Assembly (NCBI RefSeq): GCF_021653975.1
Contig: NZ_JAJKFK010000001.1
Span: 1,446,477 to 1,510,476, forward strand
Length of the DNA stretch: 64,000 nucleotides
Reading direction: 5' to 3'
DNA from: Amycolatopsis sp. GM8
Lineage (GTDB): Bacteria; Actinomycetota; Actinomycetes; Mycobacteriales; Pseudonocardiaceae
The notes under the pieces are model-generated. The model saw only the letters and a list, made by a program, of their open reading frames with translations. It was not told the DNA's origin and ran no database searches. The translations under genes were made by a program, and so were the position numbers. Positions 16,878 through 27,592 of the stretch are shown here, one piece after another (positions within the stretch are counted from its first letter, which is position 1; every line of letters starts with the position of its first letter).

Positions 16878-19800
16878 TCAGCCGACGGGGGCTGGTTCCT
16901 TGGTGAGGTTCGTCAGCAACTTCTGGCACCACTCCAGCAAGGCTTCGTCCCGCAGCGGGGGTGCGCCGATCCGCCCGCCTGCCGGGCCTTCCGTCGGCTT
17001 GGGCACCGAAACCGTGTTCGTCACGGCCTTGAACATCGCCTTCGGGTACAGGCGCTTCAGCCGGATCTGCTTCGAGTCCGCCAGCGGTAACGGTGCGAAG
17101 CGGATCGTGTTGCCCTGCATGGTCACTTCGGTCACCCCCGCCGCGCGGCAGGCGTGCCGGAACCGCGCGACCGCCAGCAGCCGGTGCACCGGCGCGGGCG
17201 GCTGGCCGTAGCGGTCGATGAGCTCCTCTTCGACCGCCGCCAGTGCCTCCGAGTCCGGCGCGGCCGCGATCTTCCGGTACGCCTCCAGACGCAGCCGCTC
17301 ACCCGGCACGTAGTCGTGCGGGATGTGGGCGTCGATCGGGAGGTCCACCCGCACCTCGCCGAGTTCCTCGTCCTCGATCGGCTCGGCGCCCGCGCTGCGG
17401 CGGAACACGTCCACCGCCTCGCCGACCAGGCGCACGTACAAATCGAATCCGACGCCCGCGATGTGACCCGATTGTTCCGCGCCGAGGATGTTCCCGGCGC
17501 CACGGATTTCCAGGTCCTTCATCGCGACCGCCATGCCCGCGCCCAGTTCGGTGTTCTGCGCGATCGTCGCGAGCCGGTCGTGCGCGGTTTCCGTCAACGG
17601 GGATTCGCCCGGGTACAGGAAGTACGCGTACCCGCGCTCACGGCCGCGGCCGACCCGGCCGCGCAACTGGTGCAGCTGAGCCAAACCCAGCAGGTCACCG
17701 CGTTCGACGATGAGCGTGTTGGCATTCGAGATGTCGAGCCCGGTCTCGACGATCGTCGTGGAGACGAGCACGTCGTACTCGCGCTCCCAGAAACCCTGGA
17801 TGATCTTCTCCAGCTTCTCCTCGTTCATCTGCCCGTGCGCCGTCACGACCCGCGCGTCCGGCACCAACTCACGCAACCGCCGCGCGGCCTTCTCGATCGA
17901 GGAAACCCTGTTGTGCACGTAGAAAACCTGGCCGTCGCGCAGCAGCTCACGCCGGATCGCGGCGCCCACCTGCTTGTCGTCGTACGCGCCGACGTAGGTC
18001 AGGATCGGGTGCCGGTCCTCCGGGGGCGTCAGGATCGTCGACATCTCGCGGATGCCCGCGAGCGACATCTCCAGCGTCCGCGGGATCGGCGTCGCGGACA
18101 TGGTCAGCACATCGACGTGCGTGCGCAGCGCCTTGATGTGTTCCTTGTGTTCCACGCCGAACCGCTGCTCCTCGTCGACGATGACGAGGCCGAGATCCTT
18201 GTACCGCACACCGGTTTGCAGCAACCGGTGCGTGCCGATGACGATGTCCACCTCGCCGTCGGCGAGCCCGGCCAGCACACCGTCCACTTCGGACTTGTCG
18301 GTGAACCGCGACAGGCCCTTGATCGTCACCGGGAACGACTGCATGCGCTCGCCGAACGTGTTCAGGTGCTGCTGGGCGAGCAGCGTCGTGGGCACCAGCA
18401 CCGCGACCTGCTTCCCGTCCTGCACCGCCTTGAACGCCGCGCGCACCGCGATCTCGGTCTTGCCGTAGCCGACGTCACCGCAGATCACGCGGTCCATCGG
18501 CACCCCGCGCTCCATGTCCGCCTTGACCTCGTCGATCGCGGCGAGCTGGTCGTTGGTCTCGACGAACGGGAACGCGTCCTCCAGCTCGCGCTGCCACGGC
18601 GTGTCCGCGCCGAACACGTGCCCTGGCGCGGCCTGGCGGGCGGCGTAGAGCTGCACCAGCTCGGCCGCGATCTCCTTGACCGCCTTGCGCGCCTTGGCTT
18701 TCGTGTTCTTCCAGTCCGACCCGCCGAGCTTGTTCAGCGCGGGCAGTTCGCCGCCGACGTACCGCGAGACCTCGTCGAGCTGGTCGGTCGGCACGTACAA
18801 CCGGTCGCCCGGCTGGCCGCGTTTCGACGACGCGTACTCCAGCACGAGGTACTCGCGGGTGGCGCCGGAAATGGTGCGCTGCACCATTTCCACGAAGCGT
18901 CCGATGCCGTGCTGGTCGTGCACGACGTAGTCGCCCGTCTTGAGCGCGAGCGGGTCGACCGCGTTGCGCCGCCGGGACGGCATCTTCGTGCCGAGGTCCT
19001 TTGTGGACGATCCTGCGGTCGCGCCGCGACCGGTGAGGTCCGCCTCGGTGAGCACGACCAGACCCAGCTCCGGCGCGCTGAAACCCTCGGTCAGCCCGCC
19101 GCACACGACGGTGACCACACCGGGTGCGGGCTCCTTGACCAGCCCGTCCTCCGCGAGCGTCGCGGCCACGTCGGCGCTCGACAGTTGCTCGACCGCGCGG
19201 CTCGCCGTGCCGTGTCCCGCCACGACGAGCACACCGGTGCCCTGGGAAGCGAGATGCGCCCGCAGGTCCGCGATCGCGCGCTCCAGGTCACCGCGATACG
19301 CCGGCGCGGGCTCGACCGCGACCTGATAGACGTCCTCGCTCGTCAGCTGCGAAAGCGTCCACCATGGACGGTCGGTCGCGCCGGCATGCGCGGCCACCTC
19401 GGTGAGATCGCGGTACGCGGACGCGCCGAGATCGATCGGCGCCTGGCCGCCGCCGGCCGCGGCCAGCCACGACGCTTCGAGGAACTCCTGACCCGTGCGC
19501 ACGAGGTCGTGCGCACGCGCGCGGATCTTCTCCGGGTCGGCGAGCAGCACGTGCGTACCCTCGGGCATCGCATCGGTCAGCAGCTCCAGCTCGCCCTCGC
19601 ACAGCACGGGAATGAGCGCCTCCATGCCTTCCGACGGGATACCGCCGGCCAGCTTGGTGAGCATCTCGGCCAGCTGCGCGTCCGCCGCGTACTGCTCGGC
19701 CAGCTCGCCCGCGCGGGCTTTGACCTCCGGCGTGAGCAGCAGTTCGCGGCACGGCGGCGCGTGCACGGCCTGGATTTCGCCCGGCAGCGACCGCTGGTCC

Positions 19801-20441
19801 GACACCGCGAACGCGCGGATCTCGCTGACCTCGTCACCCCAGAACTCGACGCGGTACGGATGATCAGCGGTCGGCGGGAACACGTCGAGGATGCCGCCGC
19901 GCACCGCGAACTCGCCGCGCTTCTCGACCATGTCCACGCGCGTGTACGCGAGCACGACGAGGCGGTCCAGCACGCCTTCGAAGTCGTTCTCCTCGCCGAC
20001 GACCAGGTCGATCGGTTTCAGCGCGCCGAGTCCGGGCGCCATCGGCTGGATCAGGCTGCGCACGGTCGCGACCACGACCCGCGGCGCGTCGCCGCCGCGC
20101 AGCCGGTGCAGCACGTCGAGCCGCCGCCCGACCGTGTCCGCACGCGGGGACAGCCGCTCGTGCGGCAGCGTCTCCCAGGACGGGAAGTCGGCGACCTTGT
20201 CCCCGCCGATCAGCGAGGCCAGCGCCGCCGTCAGCTCGTCGGACTCGCGGCCGGTCGCGGTCACGGCCAGCACCGGCCGGCCGCCGCCCTCGTCCGCCGC
20301 GAGCGCGGCGACGACGAGCTGGCGGGCGGCCGTCGGGCCCTGGAGGTCGAGCAACGGTGAACCGGCCCGCTCGAGGACGCCACGCAGCGCGGGGTCGGCG
20401 AGGACGGAGGACAGCAGACCGGACAACACCCCGTCTGTCAC
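16878..20441 (-). CDS. mfd: Transcription-repair coupling factor Mfd
   Basis: A protein of about 1187 residues that removes RNA polymerase stalled at lesions and recruits the UvrABC system. The UvrB-like N-terminal region is followed by the polymerase-interacting domain ([19 protein letters not shown]). The RecG-like translocase then carries Walker A ([17 protein letters not shown]), the DEEQ box ([16 protein letters not shown]), [11 protein letters not shown], and the late [16 protein letters not shown] motif. GTG at 20441 is preferred because AGGGGAG is correctly spaced from it; the in-frame ATG at 20447 directly abuts that sequence. An LLM oxidoreductase gene lies upstream on the same strand. 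Confidence 0.97.
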   Translation of the reverse strand: MTDGVLSGLLSSVLADPALRGVLERAGSPLLDLQGPTAARQLVVAALAADEGGGRPVLAVTATGRESDELTAALASLIGGDKVADFPSWETLPHERLSPRADTVGRRLDVLHRLRGGDAPRVVVATVRSLIQPMAPGLGALKPIDLVVGEENDFEGVLDRLVVLAYTRVDMVEKRGEFAVRGGILDVFPPTADHPYRVEFWGDEVSEIRAFAVSDQRSLPGEIQAVHAPPCRELLLTPEVKARAGELAEQYAADAQLAEMLTKLAGGIPSEGMEALIPVLCEGELELLTDAMPEGTHVLLADPEKIRARAHDLVRTGQEFLEASWLAAAGGGQAPIDLGASAYRDLTEVAAHAGATDRPWWTLSQLTSEDVYQVAVEPAPAYRGDLERAIADLRAHLASQGTGVLVVAGHGTASRAVEQLSSADVAATLAEDGLVKEPAPGVVTVVCGGLTEGFSAPELGLVVLTEADLTGRGATAGSSTKDLGTKMPSRRRNAVDPLALKTGDYVVHDQHGIGRFVEMVQRTISGATREYLVLEYASSKRGQPGDRLYVPTDQLDEVSRYVGGELPALNKLGGSDWKNTKAKARKAVKEIAAELVQLYAARQAAPGHVFGADTPWQRELEDAFPFVETNDQLAAIDEVKADMERGVPMDRVICGDVGYGKTEIAVRAAFKAVQDGKQVAVLVPTTLLAQQHLNTFGERMQSFPVTIKGLSRFTDKSEVDGVLAGLADGEVDIVIGTHRLLQTGVRYKDLGLVIVDEEQRFGVEHKEHIKALRTHVDVLTMSATPIPRTLEMSLAGIREMSTILTPPEDRHPILTYVGAYDDKQVGAAIRRELLRDGQVFYVHNRVSSIEKAARRLRELVPDARVVTAHGQMNEEKLEKIIQGFWEREYDVLVSTTIVETGLDISNANTLIVERGDLLGLAQLHQLRGRVGRGRERGYAYFLYPGESPLTETAHDRLATIAQNTELGAGMAVAMKDLEIRGAGNILGAEQSGHIAGVGFDLYVRLVGEAVDVFRRSAGAEPIEDEELGEVRVDLPIDAHIPHDYVPGERLRLEAYRKIAAAPDSEALAAVEEELIDRYGQPPAPVHRLLAVARFRHACRAAGVTEVTMQGNTIRFAPLPLADSKQIRLKRLYPKAMFKAVTNTVSVPKPTEGPAGGRIGAPPLRDEALLEWCQKLLTNLTKEPAPVG

Positions 20442-20508
20442 GAACATCTCCCCTGTGCAGACATGCGGACACACCTCTGCCCAGGACGAGACGGGGCACA
20501 GGCTCTCG

Positions 20509-21417
20509 CTAACCAGCGTACGGCAGGACGTCCACCAGCTTTTCCAGCTGTCCGGCGAAGGCAGCGGGGTCGACCGCGGCTATCCGCAGCAGGACGTGCT
20601 CGGCGTCGGTGAACCGGCTCAGCTGAGCGAAAATGTCCGGCCCGGTGAGCATCACCTGGATCCGGCCGATGACGTCGAGCGGTTGCCGGTAGGTGGCCCG
20701 GCAGTACGCGTCGAGTGCCGCTGTGCCGCGCTCGACATCGTCTTCGAGGTACACGGTCGCGAAGAGGGCCGGCGTGACGGGGCGGTCGGTGGTCCCGCGG
20801 ATCGTGGCGAGCGCGCTCGCGTATTCGGCCGGGTTCGGCGGGTACGGCAGCCAGCCGTCGTAGAGCCGGGCGGTGCGGTCCAGTGCGGCCGGGGTGATCC
20901 CGGCGAGCCACACCGGCGGGCCGCCGGGCCGCGCGGGGCGGGGTACTTCGGGGAGCCAGTCGTAGTGGAGAACCTTGCCGTGGAACGACTCCGGGTTGCC
21001 GGTCCACAACTGGCGCCACAGCGTGACGGTGTCGTCGAGGTGCGAGAACCGGGTCTTGAACCGCACGCCGACGAGGTCGAACTCCTGCTCGCTGAAACCG
21101 GGAAAACCCGCGCCGACGCCGAGTACGAGCCGCCCTTCCGACAGCAGGTCGAGCGAGGTGATGGTCAGCGCGGCCTGCGCGGGGTGACGGTGGGCCGGGA
21201 TCAGCACGGCGGTGCCGAGCGTGATCCGCTCGGTCGCCTGCGCGATGGCGGTCAGCAGGGTGAGGGGTTCGATCCGGGCGCGGACCAGCGAATCACCGAC
21301 CCACACCGAGTCGAAGCCGAGTTCTTCCAGCCGCACGGCGGTTTCCACGAGCGCGCGGGCGGAGCCGCCGGCCTGCAGCTGGGCTTGCCCCGAGGGCAGG
21401 AGTAGTCCGAATTTCAT
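20509..21417 (-). CDS. LLM-class flavin/F420-dependent oxidoreductase
   Basis: A 302-residue luciferase-like TIM-barrel enzyme ([73 protein letters not shown]). Actinobacterial members often use coenzyme F420 rather than FMN. The substrate cannot be told from the sequence. It is divergent from a helix-turn-helix regulator gene and ends 67 bp before the mfd start. Confidence 0.85.
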   Translation of the reverse strand: MKFGLLLPSGQAQLQAGGSARALVETAVRLEELGFDSVWVGDSLVRARIEPLTLLTAIAQATERITLGTAVLIPAHRHPAQAALTITSLDLLSEGRLVLGVGAGFPGFSEQEFDLVGVRFKTRFSHLDDTVTLWRQLWTGNPESFHGKVLHYDWLPEVPRPARPGGPPVWLAGITPAALDRTARLYDGWLPYPPNPAEYASALATIRGTTDRPVTPALFATVYLEDDVERGTAALDAYCRATYRQPLDVIGRIQVMLTGPDIFAQLSRFTDAEHVLLRIAAVDPAAFAGQLEKLVDVLPYAG

Positions 21418-21451
21418 GGCTCAACCGTTGTCGCGGCGGGGTATACGCTCA

Positions 21452-21467
21452 ATTCCCTGGAGGGAAT
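21452..21467. promoter_or_regulatory. Palindromic operator-like site
   Basis: ATTCCCTGGAGGGAAT has perfect 7-bp arms around GG. It lies in the 55-bp gap between the divergent LLM and helix-turn-helix genes and overlaps the ribosome-binding region of the regulator. Autoregulation is a reasonable inference. Confidence 0.45.
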
Positions 21468-21472
21468 GGCAC

Positions 21473-22240
21473 GTGAGCGGTTTCGGCGGTGCGCTACGCG
21501 AATGGCGTGGACGGCGGCGGTTGTCGCAGCTCGAACTCGCGGTGCGGGCGGGGACGACGCAGCGGCATGTGAGCTTCATGGAGAGCGGCCGGTCGACGCC
21601 GGGGCGCGGGATGGTCGTGCGGGTGGCGGAGTCGCTGCAACTGCCGCTGCGGGAGCGGAACGCGTTGCTGCTCGCCGCCGGGTACGCGCCGAGCTACCCG
21701 GAAACGCGGCTGGAAGACCCCGAACTGAAACCGGTGCTGGACAGCCTGCGGCGGCTGTTGGAGGCGCATTACCCGTATCCGGCGATCGTCGTCGACCGGT
21801 TCAGTGATCTGGTCGCGGCGAACGGCGCGCTGGACATCCTCACCGAAGGTGTCGCACCCGAGCTGCTCGAACCGCCGGTCAACACGCTGCGGATGGCGTT
21901 GCATCCACGCGGAATGGCGCCGCGGATCGTGAACTTCGACGACTGGGCACAGCACGTGCTGGAACGACCACGCCAGGAGCAGGCCCGCGCGCCGCACGAC
22001 CGGCACGTCTCGATGCTGGCGGAACTGACGAACTACCTGCCGCGGCCGCTGAGCCCGGGCCCGGAGCATCTCGGTTTCGCCGTCCCGTTGCGGTTGTGCT
22101 CGCGGCTCGGTGAACTCCAGCTGATCAGCGCGATCACCACTTTCGCGACAGCCGTCGATGTCACGATTTCCGAACTGCGGCTGGAAACCTTTCTTCCCGC
22201 CGATCACGCCACCGCGGCGGCGCTCGCCGGGCCACAATGA
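21473..22240 (+). CDS. Helix-turn-helix regulator with MmyB-like ligand-binding domain
   Basis: A 255-residue regulator. An XRE-type DNA-binding domain (LREWRGRRRLSQLELAVRAG, RHVSFMESGRSTPGRGMV) covers about the first 65 residues. The C-terminal part (VVDRFSDLVAANGALDIL, LRMALHPRGMAPRIVNFDDW) matches the MmyB-like PAS-fold domain common in actinobacteria. The GTG at 21473 is chosen because GGAGGGA lies upstream and the regulator domain begins there. Targets are probably the divergent oxidoreductase and itself. Confidence 0.88.
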   Translation: MSGFGGALREWRGRRRLSQLELAVRAGTTQRHVSFMESGRSTPGRGMVVRVAESLQLPLRERNALLLAAGYAPSYPETRLEDPELKPVLDSLRRLLEAHYPYPAIVVDRFSDLVAANGALDILTEGVAPELLEPPVNTLRMALHPRGMAPRIVNFDDWAQHVLERPRQEQARAPHDRHVSMLAELTNYLPRPLSPGPEHLGFAVPLRLCSRLGELQLISAITTFATAVDVTISELRLETFLPADHATAAALAGPQ

Positions 22241-22244
22241 CGGC

Positions 22245-23399
22245 ATGCGCCGAATCGGAATCGTCCTGTTCGCCCTGCTTCTGACCGCCTGCACGGGTTC
22301 GCCGTCGGCGGTCCAGGTTCCACCCCAGCAGACGAACCTGCACGTCGACGTCCTCGCCCGCGGGCTCGAGCACGGCTGGGATGTCGGTTTCCTGCCGGAC
22401 GGGAACCTGCTCGTGACGCAGCGTCCCGGGCGGCTGTCACTGGTGGATTCGTCCGGCGCGCACGATGTGAACGCGGATCTGTCGGATGTGTACGCCCAGG
22501 GTGAGGGTGGCTTGATGGGCCTGGTTGTGCATCCGGACTTCGCGCAGAGCCGCCAGTTCACGGTGTGCCACACGCACCAGGAAGGCGGCCGGCCGGTCGA
22601 CATCCGGCTGACCACCTGGACCCTGTCACCCGACGACCGCGCCGCGACGCGGGTGCGAAACCTGCTGACGGGCCTGCCTCTGAACCCGAGCGGCCGGCAT
22701 TCCGGCTGCCGCCCGGTAATCGGCGCCGACGGTGCACTGCTGGTCGGCACCGGGGACACCGCACGGTCGACGATCTCGCAGGACCGGCACCAGCTGGGCG
22801 GAAAAGTGTTGCGGATCGACCTGCACACGGGCGCACCCCTGCCGGACAACCCGTTCATCTCGTCGGCGGACCCGAACGAGCAGCGAATCCTCAGCTATGG
22901 ACACCGGAACGTGCAGGGAATCGCGGTCCGGCCGGGCACGGGCCAGGTGTTCACGGCGGAGCACGGCCCCACATTCGACGACGAGATCAACCTGATCCGC
23001 GCGGGCGGAAACTATGGATGGGACCCGTCGAAGGGCGGCACGGACTCCTCGTACGACGAAAGCGTCCCCATGACCGACACGACGCGCTTCCCGGGCGCCG
23101 TCAATGCACTGTGGACGTCCGGCCACATCACAGAAGCCATCTGCGGCGCTGCTTTCCTCACAGGCTCACAATGGGGCCCACTCGAAGGTCGGTTGGCAGT
23201 CGTGGCGCTGAAGGGCCAGAAGATGCTGCTGTTCAGCCTCGACCAAACAGGAACCGTCACAGACGTAACCCTGCCAGCAGAATTCGACGACACCTACGGA
23301 CGATTGCGTGCAGCAAGAACAGGCCCAGACGGCGCCCTATACGTAACCACCTCAGACGGCAACGACGACAAGGTCCTACGCATCACGCCGCAGGCGTGA
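22245..23399 (+). CDS. PQQ-type sugar (glucose/sorbosone) dehydrogenase lipoprotein
   Basis: A 384-residue beta-propeller enzyme. It begins RRIGIVLFALLLTACTGSPS with lipobox LTAC, so it is lipid-anchored outside the cell. Propeller motifs follow: EHGWDVGFLPDGNLLVTQRPG, GEGGLMGLVVHPDF, LGGKVLRIDLHTG, SYGHRNVQGIAVRPG, AEHGPTFDDEINLI and NYGWDP. These match the soluble aldose sugar dehydrogenase family, which uses pyrroloquinoline quinone. No PQQ synthesis genes are in the window. A 156-bp palindrome follows its stop by 13 bp. Confidence 0.9.
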   Translation: MRRIGIVLFALLLTACTGSPSAVQVPPQQTNLHVDVLARGLEHGWDVGFLPDGNLLVTQRPGRLSLVDSSGAHDVNADLSDVYAQGEGGLMGLVVHPDFAQSRQFTVCHTHQEGGRPVDIRLTTWTLSPDDRAATRVRNLLTGLPLNPSGRHSGCRPVIGADGALLVGTGDTARSTISQDRHQLGGKVLRIDLHTGAPLPDNPFISSADPNEQRILSYGHRNVQGIAVRPGTGQVFTAEHGPTFDDEINLIRAGGNYGWDPSKGGTDSSYDESVPMTDTTRFPGAVNALWTSGHITEAICGAAFLTGSQWGPLEGRLAVVALKGQKMLLFSLDQTGTVTDVTLPAEFDDTYGRLRAARTGPDGALYVTTSDGNDDKVLRITPQA

Positions 23400-23412
23400 A
23401 AGGCCACGGGCC

Positions 23413-23568
23413 GAGTTGGGTGGTCATCCCGTCGCCTGAAACAGGAACGATCACTTTTCGTCAGGGCCGCAACATCCCTGCACGGCGCGCAGCCGAAAGA
23501 CCAAAGCTTGCGGCCCTGAGGAAAAGTGATAAATGAAAACCGCAGGCGACGGGATGACCACCCAACTC
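23413..23568. repeat. 156-bp palindromic element (MITE-like or very strong hairpin)
   Basis: The outer arms (23413-23438 and 23543-23568) are perfect 26-bp inverted repeats beginning GAGTTGGGTGGTCATCCC. The inner arms (23450-23472 and 23508-23530) match at 22 of 23 positions, and 35 bp form the loop. It begins 13 bp after the sugar dehydrogenase stop. It contains no coding sequence. The symmetry is too long for an ordinary terminator and resembles a non-autonomous mobile element. No target-site duplication is obvious. Confidence 0.85.
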
Positions 23569-23911
23569 AACCACCCACCCAAGGTGAGATCCCCTGGCCC
23601 CCTCATCCTGGAGCCTGCCCGCCGGCGAGGCATCTTTTGATCTTTTTCTTTTGTCTTTCGACCCTCACGGTGCAAGTTCGCCGTAGAGACTCCCAAGCCA
23701 CCCCGCGCCCCGCCACCACCCCGATCGCGCGATCGTCTAACGGTCGCCATACCGCGTCAAGGCGGGAAAGAGTGCCTTGACCCGGCATGGCGACCGCTAG
23801 GGCGCTGGGGATCGGGATGGAGGCTCCGGAGTGGGTGGTTGTCGTCGTGGGTTTTGTTGCCGGGTGGCGGTTTTGTGGTGGTGGTGGTGCTCGCCGGCTT
23901 CTGGCCCCGGG
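23569..23911. other. Non-coding stretch with a second long hairpin
   Basis: No convincing gene is present. A T-rich patch (ATCTTTTGATCTTTTTC, near 23632) contrasts with the GC-rich surroundings. At 23741-23763 and 23774-23796, inverted repeats starting CGGTCGCCATACCG match at 21 of 23 positions around a 10-base loop, and are flanked by further CCCGATC/GATCGGG pairing. It lies between the convergent sugar dehydrogenase and TetR genes and may end transcription from both sides. Confidence 0.6.
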
Positions 23912-24580
23912 CTAGTTCAACCGTAGTTTTGGTTTGTGTTCCAGGTTGGACAAACCGTTCCACGCCAGGTTCACCAAGTGTGCGACGACCTCGTCCCGTT
24001 TGGGGCGGCGCGCGTCCAGCCACCATTGGCCGGTCAAAGCGACCATCCCGACCAGCGCCTGCGCATAGAGCGCCGACAGTTTGTCGTCGTAGCCGCGTGC
24101 GTCGAATTCTTGGCCGAGGATGTGCTCGACCTGGCTCGCGATGTCGTTCAGCAGCGTGGAAAAAGTGCCGCTGGAACTCGCGACCGGCGAGTCCCGGACC
24201 AGGATCCGGAACCCGTCGTGCGATTCTTCAACGTAACCCAGCAATGCACTGGCAGCCTGTTCCAGCATCGCCTTCGGATGCCCACCGTGCAGAGTGGACA
24301 CCATGCGATTCAAGAGTGCCTGGGTCTCCCGGTCGACAACGACCGCGTAGATCCCTTCCTTGCCACCGAAATGTTCGTACACGACGGGCTTGGAGACGTT
24401 CGCGCGGTTCGCGATCTCTTCGATCGAGGTGCCGTCGAAACCCTTTTCCGCGAACAGCGCGCGGGCCACGTCGAGCAGTTGCTGCCGGCGTTCCGCGCCG
24501 GTCATCCGGACACGTGTCACCGGCACCGGCGGACGTGCACCGGTCGCCGCATCGCGTTTGGCCCGTCGTCTTCCTGCCAC
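23912..24580 (-). CDS. TetR family regulator, probably of the desaturase operon
   Basis: A 222-residue regulator. A basic N-terminal extension (MAGRRRAKRDAATGARPP) leads into the DNA-binding domain (RRQQLLDVARALFAEKGFDG, SIEEIANRANVSKPVVYEHFGGKEG), followed by a helical ligand domain. It starts 19 bp after the stop of the acyl desaturase gene on the same strand, so the two are co-transcribed. A palindrome upstream of the desaturase may be its operator. A lipid-responsive role is inferred from this linkage. Confidence 0.88.
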   Translation of the reverse strand: MAGRRRAKRDAATGARPPVPVTRVRMTGAERRQQLLDVARALFAEKGFDGTSIEEIANRANVSKPVVYEHFGGKEGIYAVVVDRETQALLNRMVSTLHGGHPKAMLEQAASALLGYVEESHDGFRILVRDSPVASSSGTFSTLLNDIASQVEHILGQEFDARGYDDKLSALYAQALVGMVALTGQWWLDARRPKRDEVVAHLVNLAWNGLSNLEHKPKLRLN

Positions 24581-24599
24581 CGCCGCAGGCTACCCGCCC

Positions 24600-25538
24600 C
24601 TATTCGGCCCGCAGCCGTGCGAGGCGCGTCGGCGTGGGCCAGCGGACGTTGTCCACCCAGCCGAACTTCTCGAACAACCAGATGAGACGCGCCGAAATAT
24701 CGATCTGCCCGCGCTGCACACCGTGCCGCGCCGAGGTCGGGTCCGCGTGGTGCAGGTTGTGCCACGACTCACCGAACGACAGGATCGCCAGCGGCCAGAA
24801 GTTCGCCGACCGGTCCCGCGCGCTGAACGGCCGCTCGCCGATCATGTGGCAGATCGAGTTCACCGACCACGTCACGTGGTGCAGCACGCACACCCGCACC
24901 AGCCCGGCCCAGAAGAACCCGGTCACCAAACCCCACCACGACCACGAGATGAGCCCGCCGAGAATGCCAGGCGCGACAAGGGTGATCACGGTCCACAGCC
25001 AGAAATACTGGTCGACCTTCTTGATCGCCGGGTCCTTCAGCAGATCCGGCGCGAACCGCTCCGCGTTGCTCTGGTCGCGCTCGAACAGCCAGCCCATGTG
25101 CGCGTGCCAGAAGCCCTTCACGATCGCCAGCGGCGAAGTGCCGTACGCCCACGGCGAATGCGGGTCGCCGTCACGGTCGGAGAACGCGTGGTGCCTGCGG
25201 TGATCGGCCACCCAGGTGATCACCGGCCCCTGCACGGCAAGGCTGCCCGAAATCGCGAGCGCGACCCGCAGCCAGCGCTGCGCCTTGAACGATCCGTGCG
25301 TGAAATACCGGTGGAAGGCGACGGTGATGCCGAGGCCGCTGAGGCAGTAGAACACCGCGGACAACGCGACATCCACCCAGCTCAGTCCCCATCCCCAGGC
25401 GAAGGGCACGGCTACCGCGAGCGCGACGATCGGGAGCAGTACCCCGACGTACACCGCGAACTGAAGGCCGCCCGGGCGCTGCCCGTTGATCAGCGGTTTT
25501 GGACCTTTGGTGGGAGTCGGCTCCAGCGTAGCCGTCAT
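24600..25538 (-). CDS. Membrane acyl-CoA (stearoyl-CoA delta-9 type) desaturase
   Basis: A 312-residue integral-membrane di-iron enzyme that introduces a cis double bond in acyl chains. The three histidine boxes are present: HRYFTH, DHRRHHAFSD and SWHNLHHADP, separated by hydrophobic helices. The ATG at 25538 (MTATLEPTPTKGPK) is used; the longer open frame upstream crosses the tRNA-Gln gene and is not coding. An electron partner is not nearby. It is co-transcribed with a TetR gene. Confidence 0.93.
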   Translation of the reverse strand: MTATLEPTPTKGPKPLINGQRPGGLQFAVYVGVLLPIVALAVAVPFAWGWGLSWVDVALSAVFYCLSGLGITVAFHRYFTHGSFKAQRWLRVALAISGSLAVQGPVITWVADHRRHHAFSDRDGDPHSPWAYGTSPLAIVKGFWHAHMGWLFERDQSNAERFAPDLLKDPAIKKVDQYFWLWTVITLVAPGILGGLISWSWWGLVTGFFWAGLVRVCVLHHVTWSVNSICHMIGERPFSARDRSANFWPLAILSFGESWHNLHHADPTSARHGVQRGQIDISARLIWLFEKFGWVDNVRWPTPTRLARLRAE

Positions 25539-25595
25539 GCGCAACCACTTCTTCCTGCGGAAACGACCCGGGAAAGGGTCACCTAACCTACGATG

Positions 25596-25608
25596 CCGTA
25601 AGTTACGG
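25596..25608. promoter_or_regulatory. Perfect palindrome upstream of the desaturase gene
   Basis: CCGTAAGTTACGG has perfect 6-bp arms around one central base and lies about 58 bp upstream of the desaturase start. The AT-rich centre and position fit an operator for the co-transcribed TetR protein. Not tested. Confidence 0.55.
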
Positions 25609-25702
25609 TACAGGAGGTTCCGGCGGCTGGGGAGAGCACAAATGCCCGCCGTACCCCAAGCCTGGAACCACTTTCCCGTTTCGCTATCCTGACCAGGCAC
25701 GA

Positions 25703-25774
25703 TCCGCCGTAGTGTAATTGGCAGCACTCCAGATTTTGGTTCTGACAGTTCAGGTTCGAATCCTGGCGGCGGAG
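25703..25774 (+). tRNA. tRNA-Gln (anticodon UUG)
   Basis: A 72-nt cloverleaf. The acceptor stem is TCCGCCG paired with CGGCGGA, the anticodon loop TTTTGGT reads UUG, and the T arm contains GGTTCGAATCC. The discriminator base is G and CCA is not encoded. The diguanylate cyclase gene begins 5 bp after it. Confidence 0.95.
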
Positions 25775-25779
25775 CTGCT

Positions 25780-27540
25780 GTGCCCGACCCCGACGAGCGA
25801 GGGGGTGTCCCGCTGCAAGGCGAAAGCGAGACCAGCAAGAGGCCGGCGCTGGCCGAGTTGTCCGACGCCTGGCTGGTGGGGCGCGCCCGCGAACTGATCG
25901 CCGCGGTACAGCACACGAATCACGAAGAACAACTCGAGATCGTGCGCACGATCGACGAGCTGCTCGACGAGACCCAGCGCCGCGGCGAGCCGATCCTGAT
26001 CGCGCAGCTGCTGCGCGCCGCCGCGCTCGCCAGGCTCGTGACGCGTGGGTACGCCGCCGAGTCCGAGCCGCTACTCGACGAGATGCTCGCGCACACCCGC
26101 CGGCACGGCCTGTCGCTCTACCGCGCCGACGCCCACGCGCTGCGCGGGCGCCGGCTGGTGCTGGCCGCCCAGGAGGACGCGGCGCTCACCGAGATCGCCC
26201 GCGCACTGGCGATCCTCGACGACTCCGACCGCCCGGACATGCAGATCCCGCGCCGCGAATGGGCGAAGACCCAGGCCAGCGCGTTCATCGACTGCTGGCT
26301 CGTGCTCAACCAGCTCGGCGTGTACGAGGCCGCGGAGGAGGTCATCGCGCGGGCGCACCAGGCGATCCGCGAGACCGCCGGCCCGCACGAGATCACTTTG
26401 CAGCTGATGAACCGGATCAAGATGCTGCTCGGCTGGGCGCTGCGGCTGGAACGGGTCGACCGGCATCGCGACGCGGTGCTGAAGTTCGAGACGGCCGCGT
26501 CCATGGCCGTCGCGGTCGAGGCGCCGTTCGCCGAATCGCTGTTCCCGCGCCGGATCGGGGTGGCCGCGGTCGACCAGGTCGGCGTGCTGGCCGCCGCGCT
26601 CGCGTTCGCCGAGCCCGACCCCACGCACTCGGACCGGCTGCAGCGGTTGCTCATCGAGCCGGGCTATCCGCACGAGCAGGTCCTGGTGGCGATCGCACTG
26701 TCCCGCTGCCTGTACGTGGGCGGCCGTCGCGACGAGGCGTTGCAGGCACTGCAAAAGACCCGGCTGCACCTCGACGAGGACAACTCCCAGCCCTCGATGC
26801 GGCTCAACCTGATGCGCGAGCTGGCCCGGCTGGACTCCGAGGAAAGCCAGGAAACCAAGCAGCTCAACTCGTTCATCGAGTACGCCACGTCGCTGGAGCT
26901 GGAGCTGTGGTCGCTGCGCGAGTCGCAGATCGCCACCCTCAACACCCGCCGGGAGCACGAGCGGCTTTCGGCCCAGCACGGCGCGATCAGCCAGCAGGCG
27001 CTGCAGGATCCACTCACCGGCCTGCCGAACCGGCGCGCGCTCGACGAGCACCTGCGCACGTTGTCGGCGTCGACCACCGCGCAGCCGCTGGCCGTCGCGC
27101 TGATCGACCTCGACGGGTTCAAGGGCGTCAACGACGAGCACTCGCACGCCGAGGGCGACGACGTGCTCAGGGTGGTCGCGAGCACGCTCCGGGACGCCTT
27201 GCGCGGTGATGACATCGTTGCCAGGTACGGCGGCGACGAGTTCGTCGCGCTGCTGCCCGGCGCGCCGGTCTCCGCCGCGAAGCAGGCGCTCGGCCGCGCG
27301 GTGAACGCCGTGTCGTCCCTGCCACATCACCTCTCGCACGGGGTAACCCTCTCGGTCGGCCTCGTTTCACTGCGTCCGCAGGAACGGGCGGACCAGGTCC
27401 TCTCCCGCGCCGATGCCGCGATGTACCAGGCAAAACGCGGTGGCGGCGACCAGGTCGCCACGGCCAACGCGATCCCCGGCGAGGCGGCCGCCGGCTGGGC
27501 GGAGGCCGACCCGGCGCCGAGCCTCGAAGAGCTTCCGTAG
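25780..27540 (+). CDS. GGDEF-domain diguanylate cyclase with a helical sensor region
   Basis: A 586-residue cytoplasmic protein expected to make cyclic di-GMP from two GTP. The first 400 residues are helical and TPR-like, with no membrane span. The GGDEF domain starts [18 protein letters not shown]. The catalytic motif is intact ([15 protein letters not shown]). An RxxD inhibitory site (RGDD) sits five residues before it, so product feedback is likely. The GTG at 25780 is only 5 bp from the tRNA-Gln 3' end. Layout resembles CdgB-like actinomycete cyclases, but with TPR-like rather than PAS sensors. Confidence 0.9.
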   Translation: MPDPDERGGVPLQGESETSKRPALAELSDAWLVGRARELIAAVQHTNHEEQLEIVRTIDELLDETQRRGEPILIAQLLRAAALARLVTRGYAAESEPLLDEMLAHTRRHGLSLYRADAHALRGRRLVLAAQEDAALTEIARALAILDDSDRPDMQIPRREWAKTQASAFIDCWLVLNQLGVYEAAEEVIARAHQAIRETAGPHEITLQLMNRIKMLLGWALRLERVDRHRDAVLKFETAASMAVAVEAPFAESLFPRRIGVAAVDQVGVLAAALAFAEPDPTHSDRLQRLLIEPGYPHEQVLVAIALSRCLYVGGRRDEALQALQKTRLHLDEDNSQPSMRLNLMRELARLDSEESQETKQLNSFIEYATSLELELWSLRESQIATLNTRREHERLSAQHGAISQQALQDPLTGLPNRRALDEHLRTLSASTTAQPLAVALIDLDGFKGVNDEHSHAEGDDVLRVVASTLRDALRGDDIVARYGGDEFVALLPGAPVSAAKQALGRAVNAVSSLPHHLSHGVTLSVGLVSLRPQERADQVLSRADAAMYQAKRGGGDQVATANAIPGEAAAGWAEADPAPSLEELP

Positions 27541-27592
27541 GATCGGTGCCCCGCACGTACACGTACACAGCCGTCTGCAGTTTGGGAGTGCC

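Noticed and set aside
17154..20360. Open frame of 1068 codons on the plus strand
   Set aside because: It is antisense to mfd; long antisense frames are usual in GC-rich codons with biased third positions, and the translation is low-complexity His/Arg/Val-rich with no motif.
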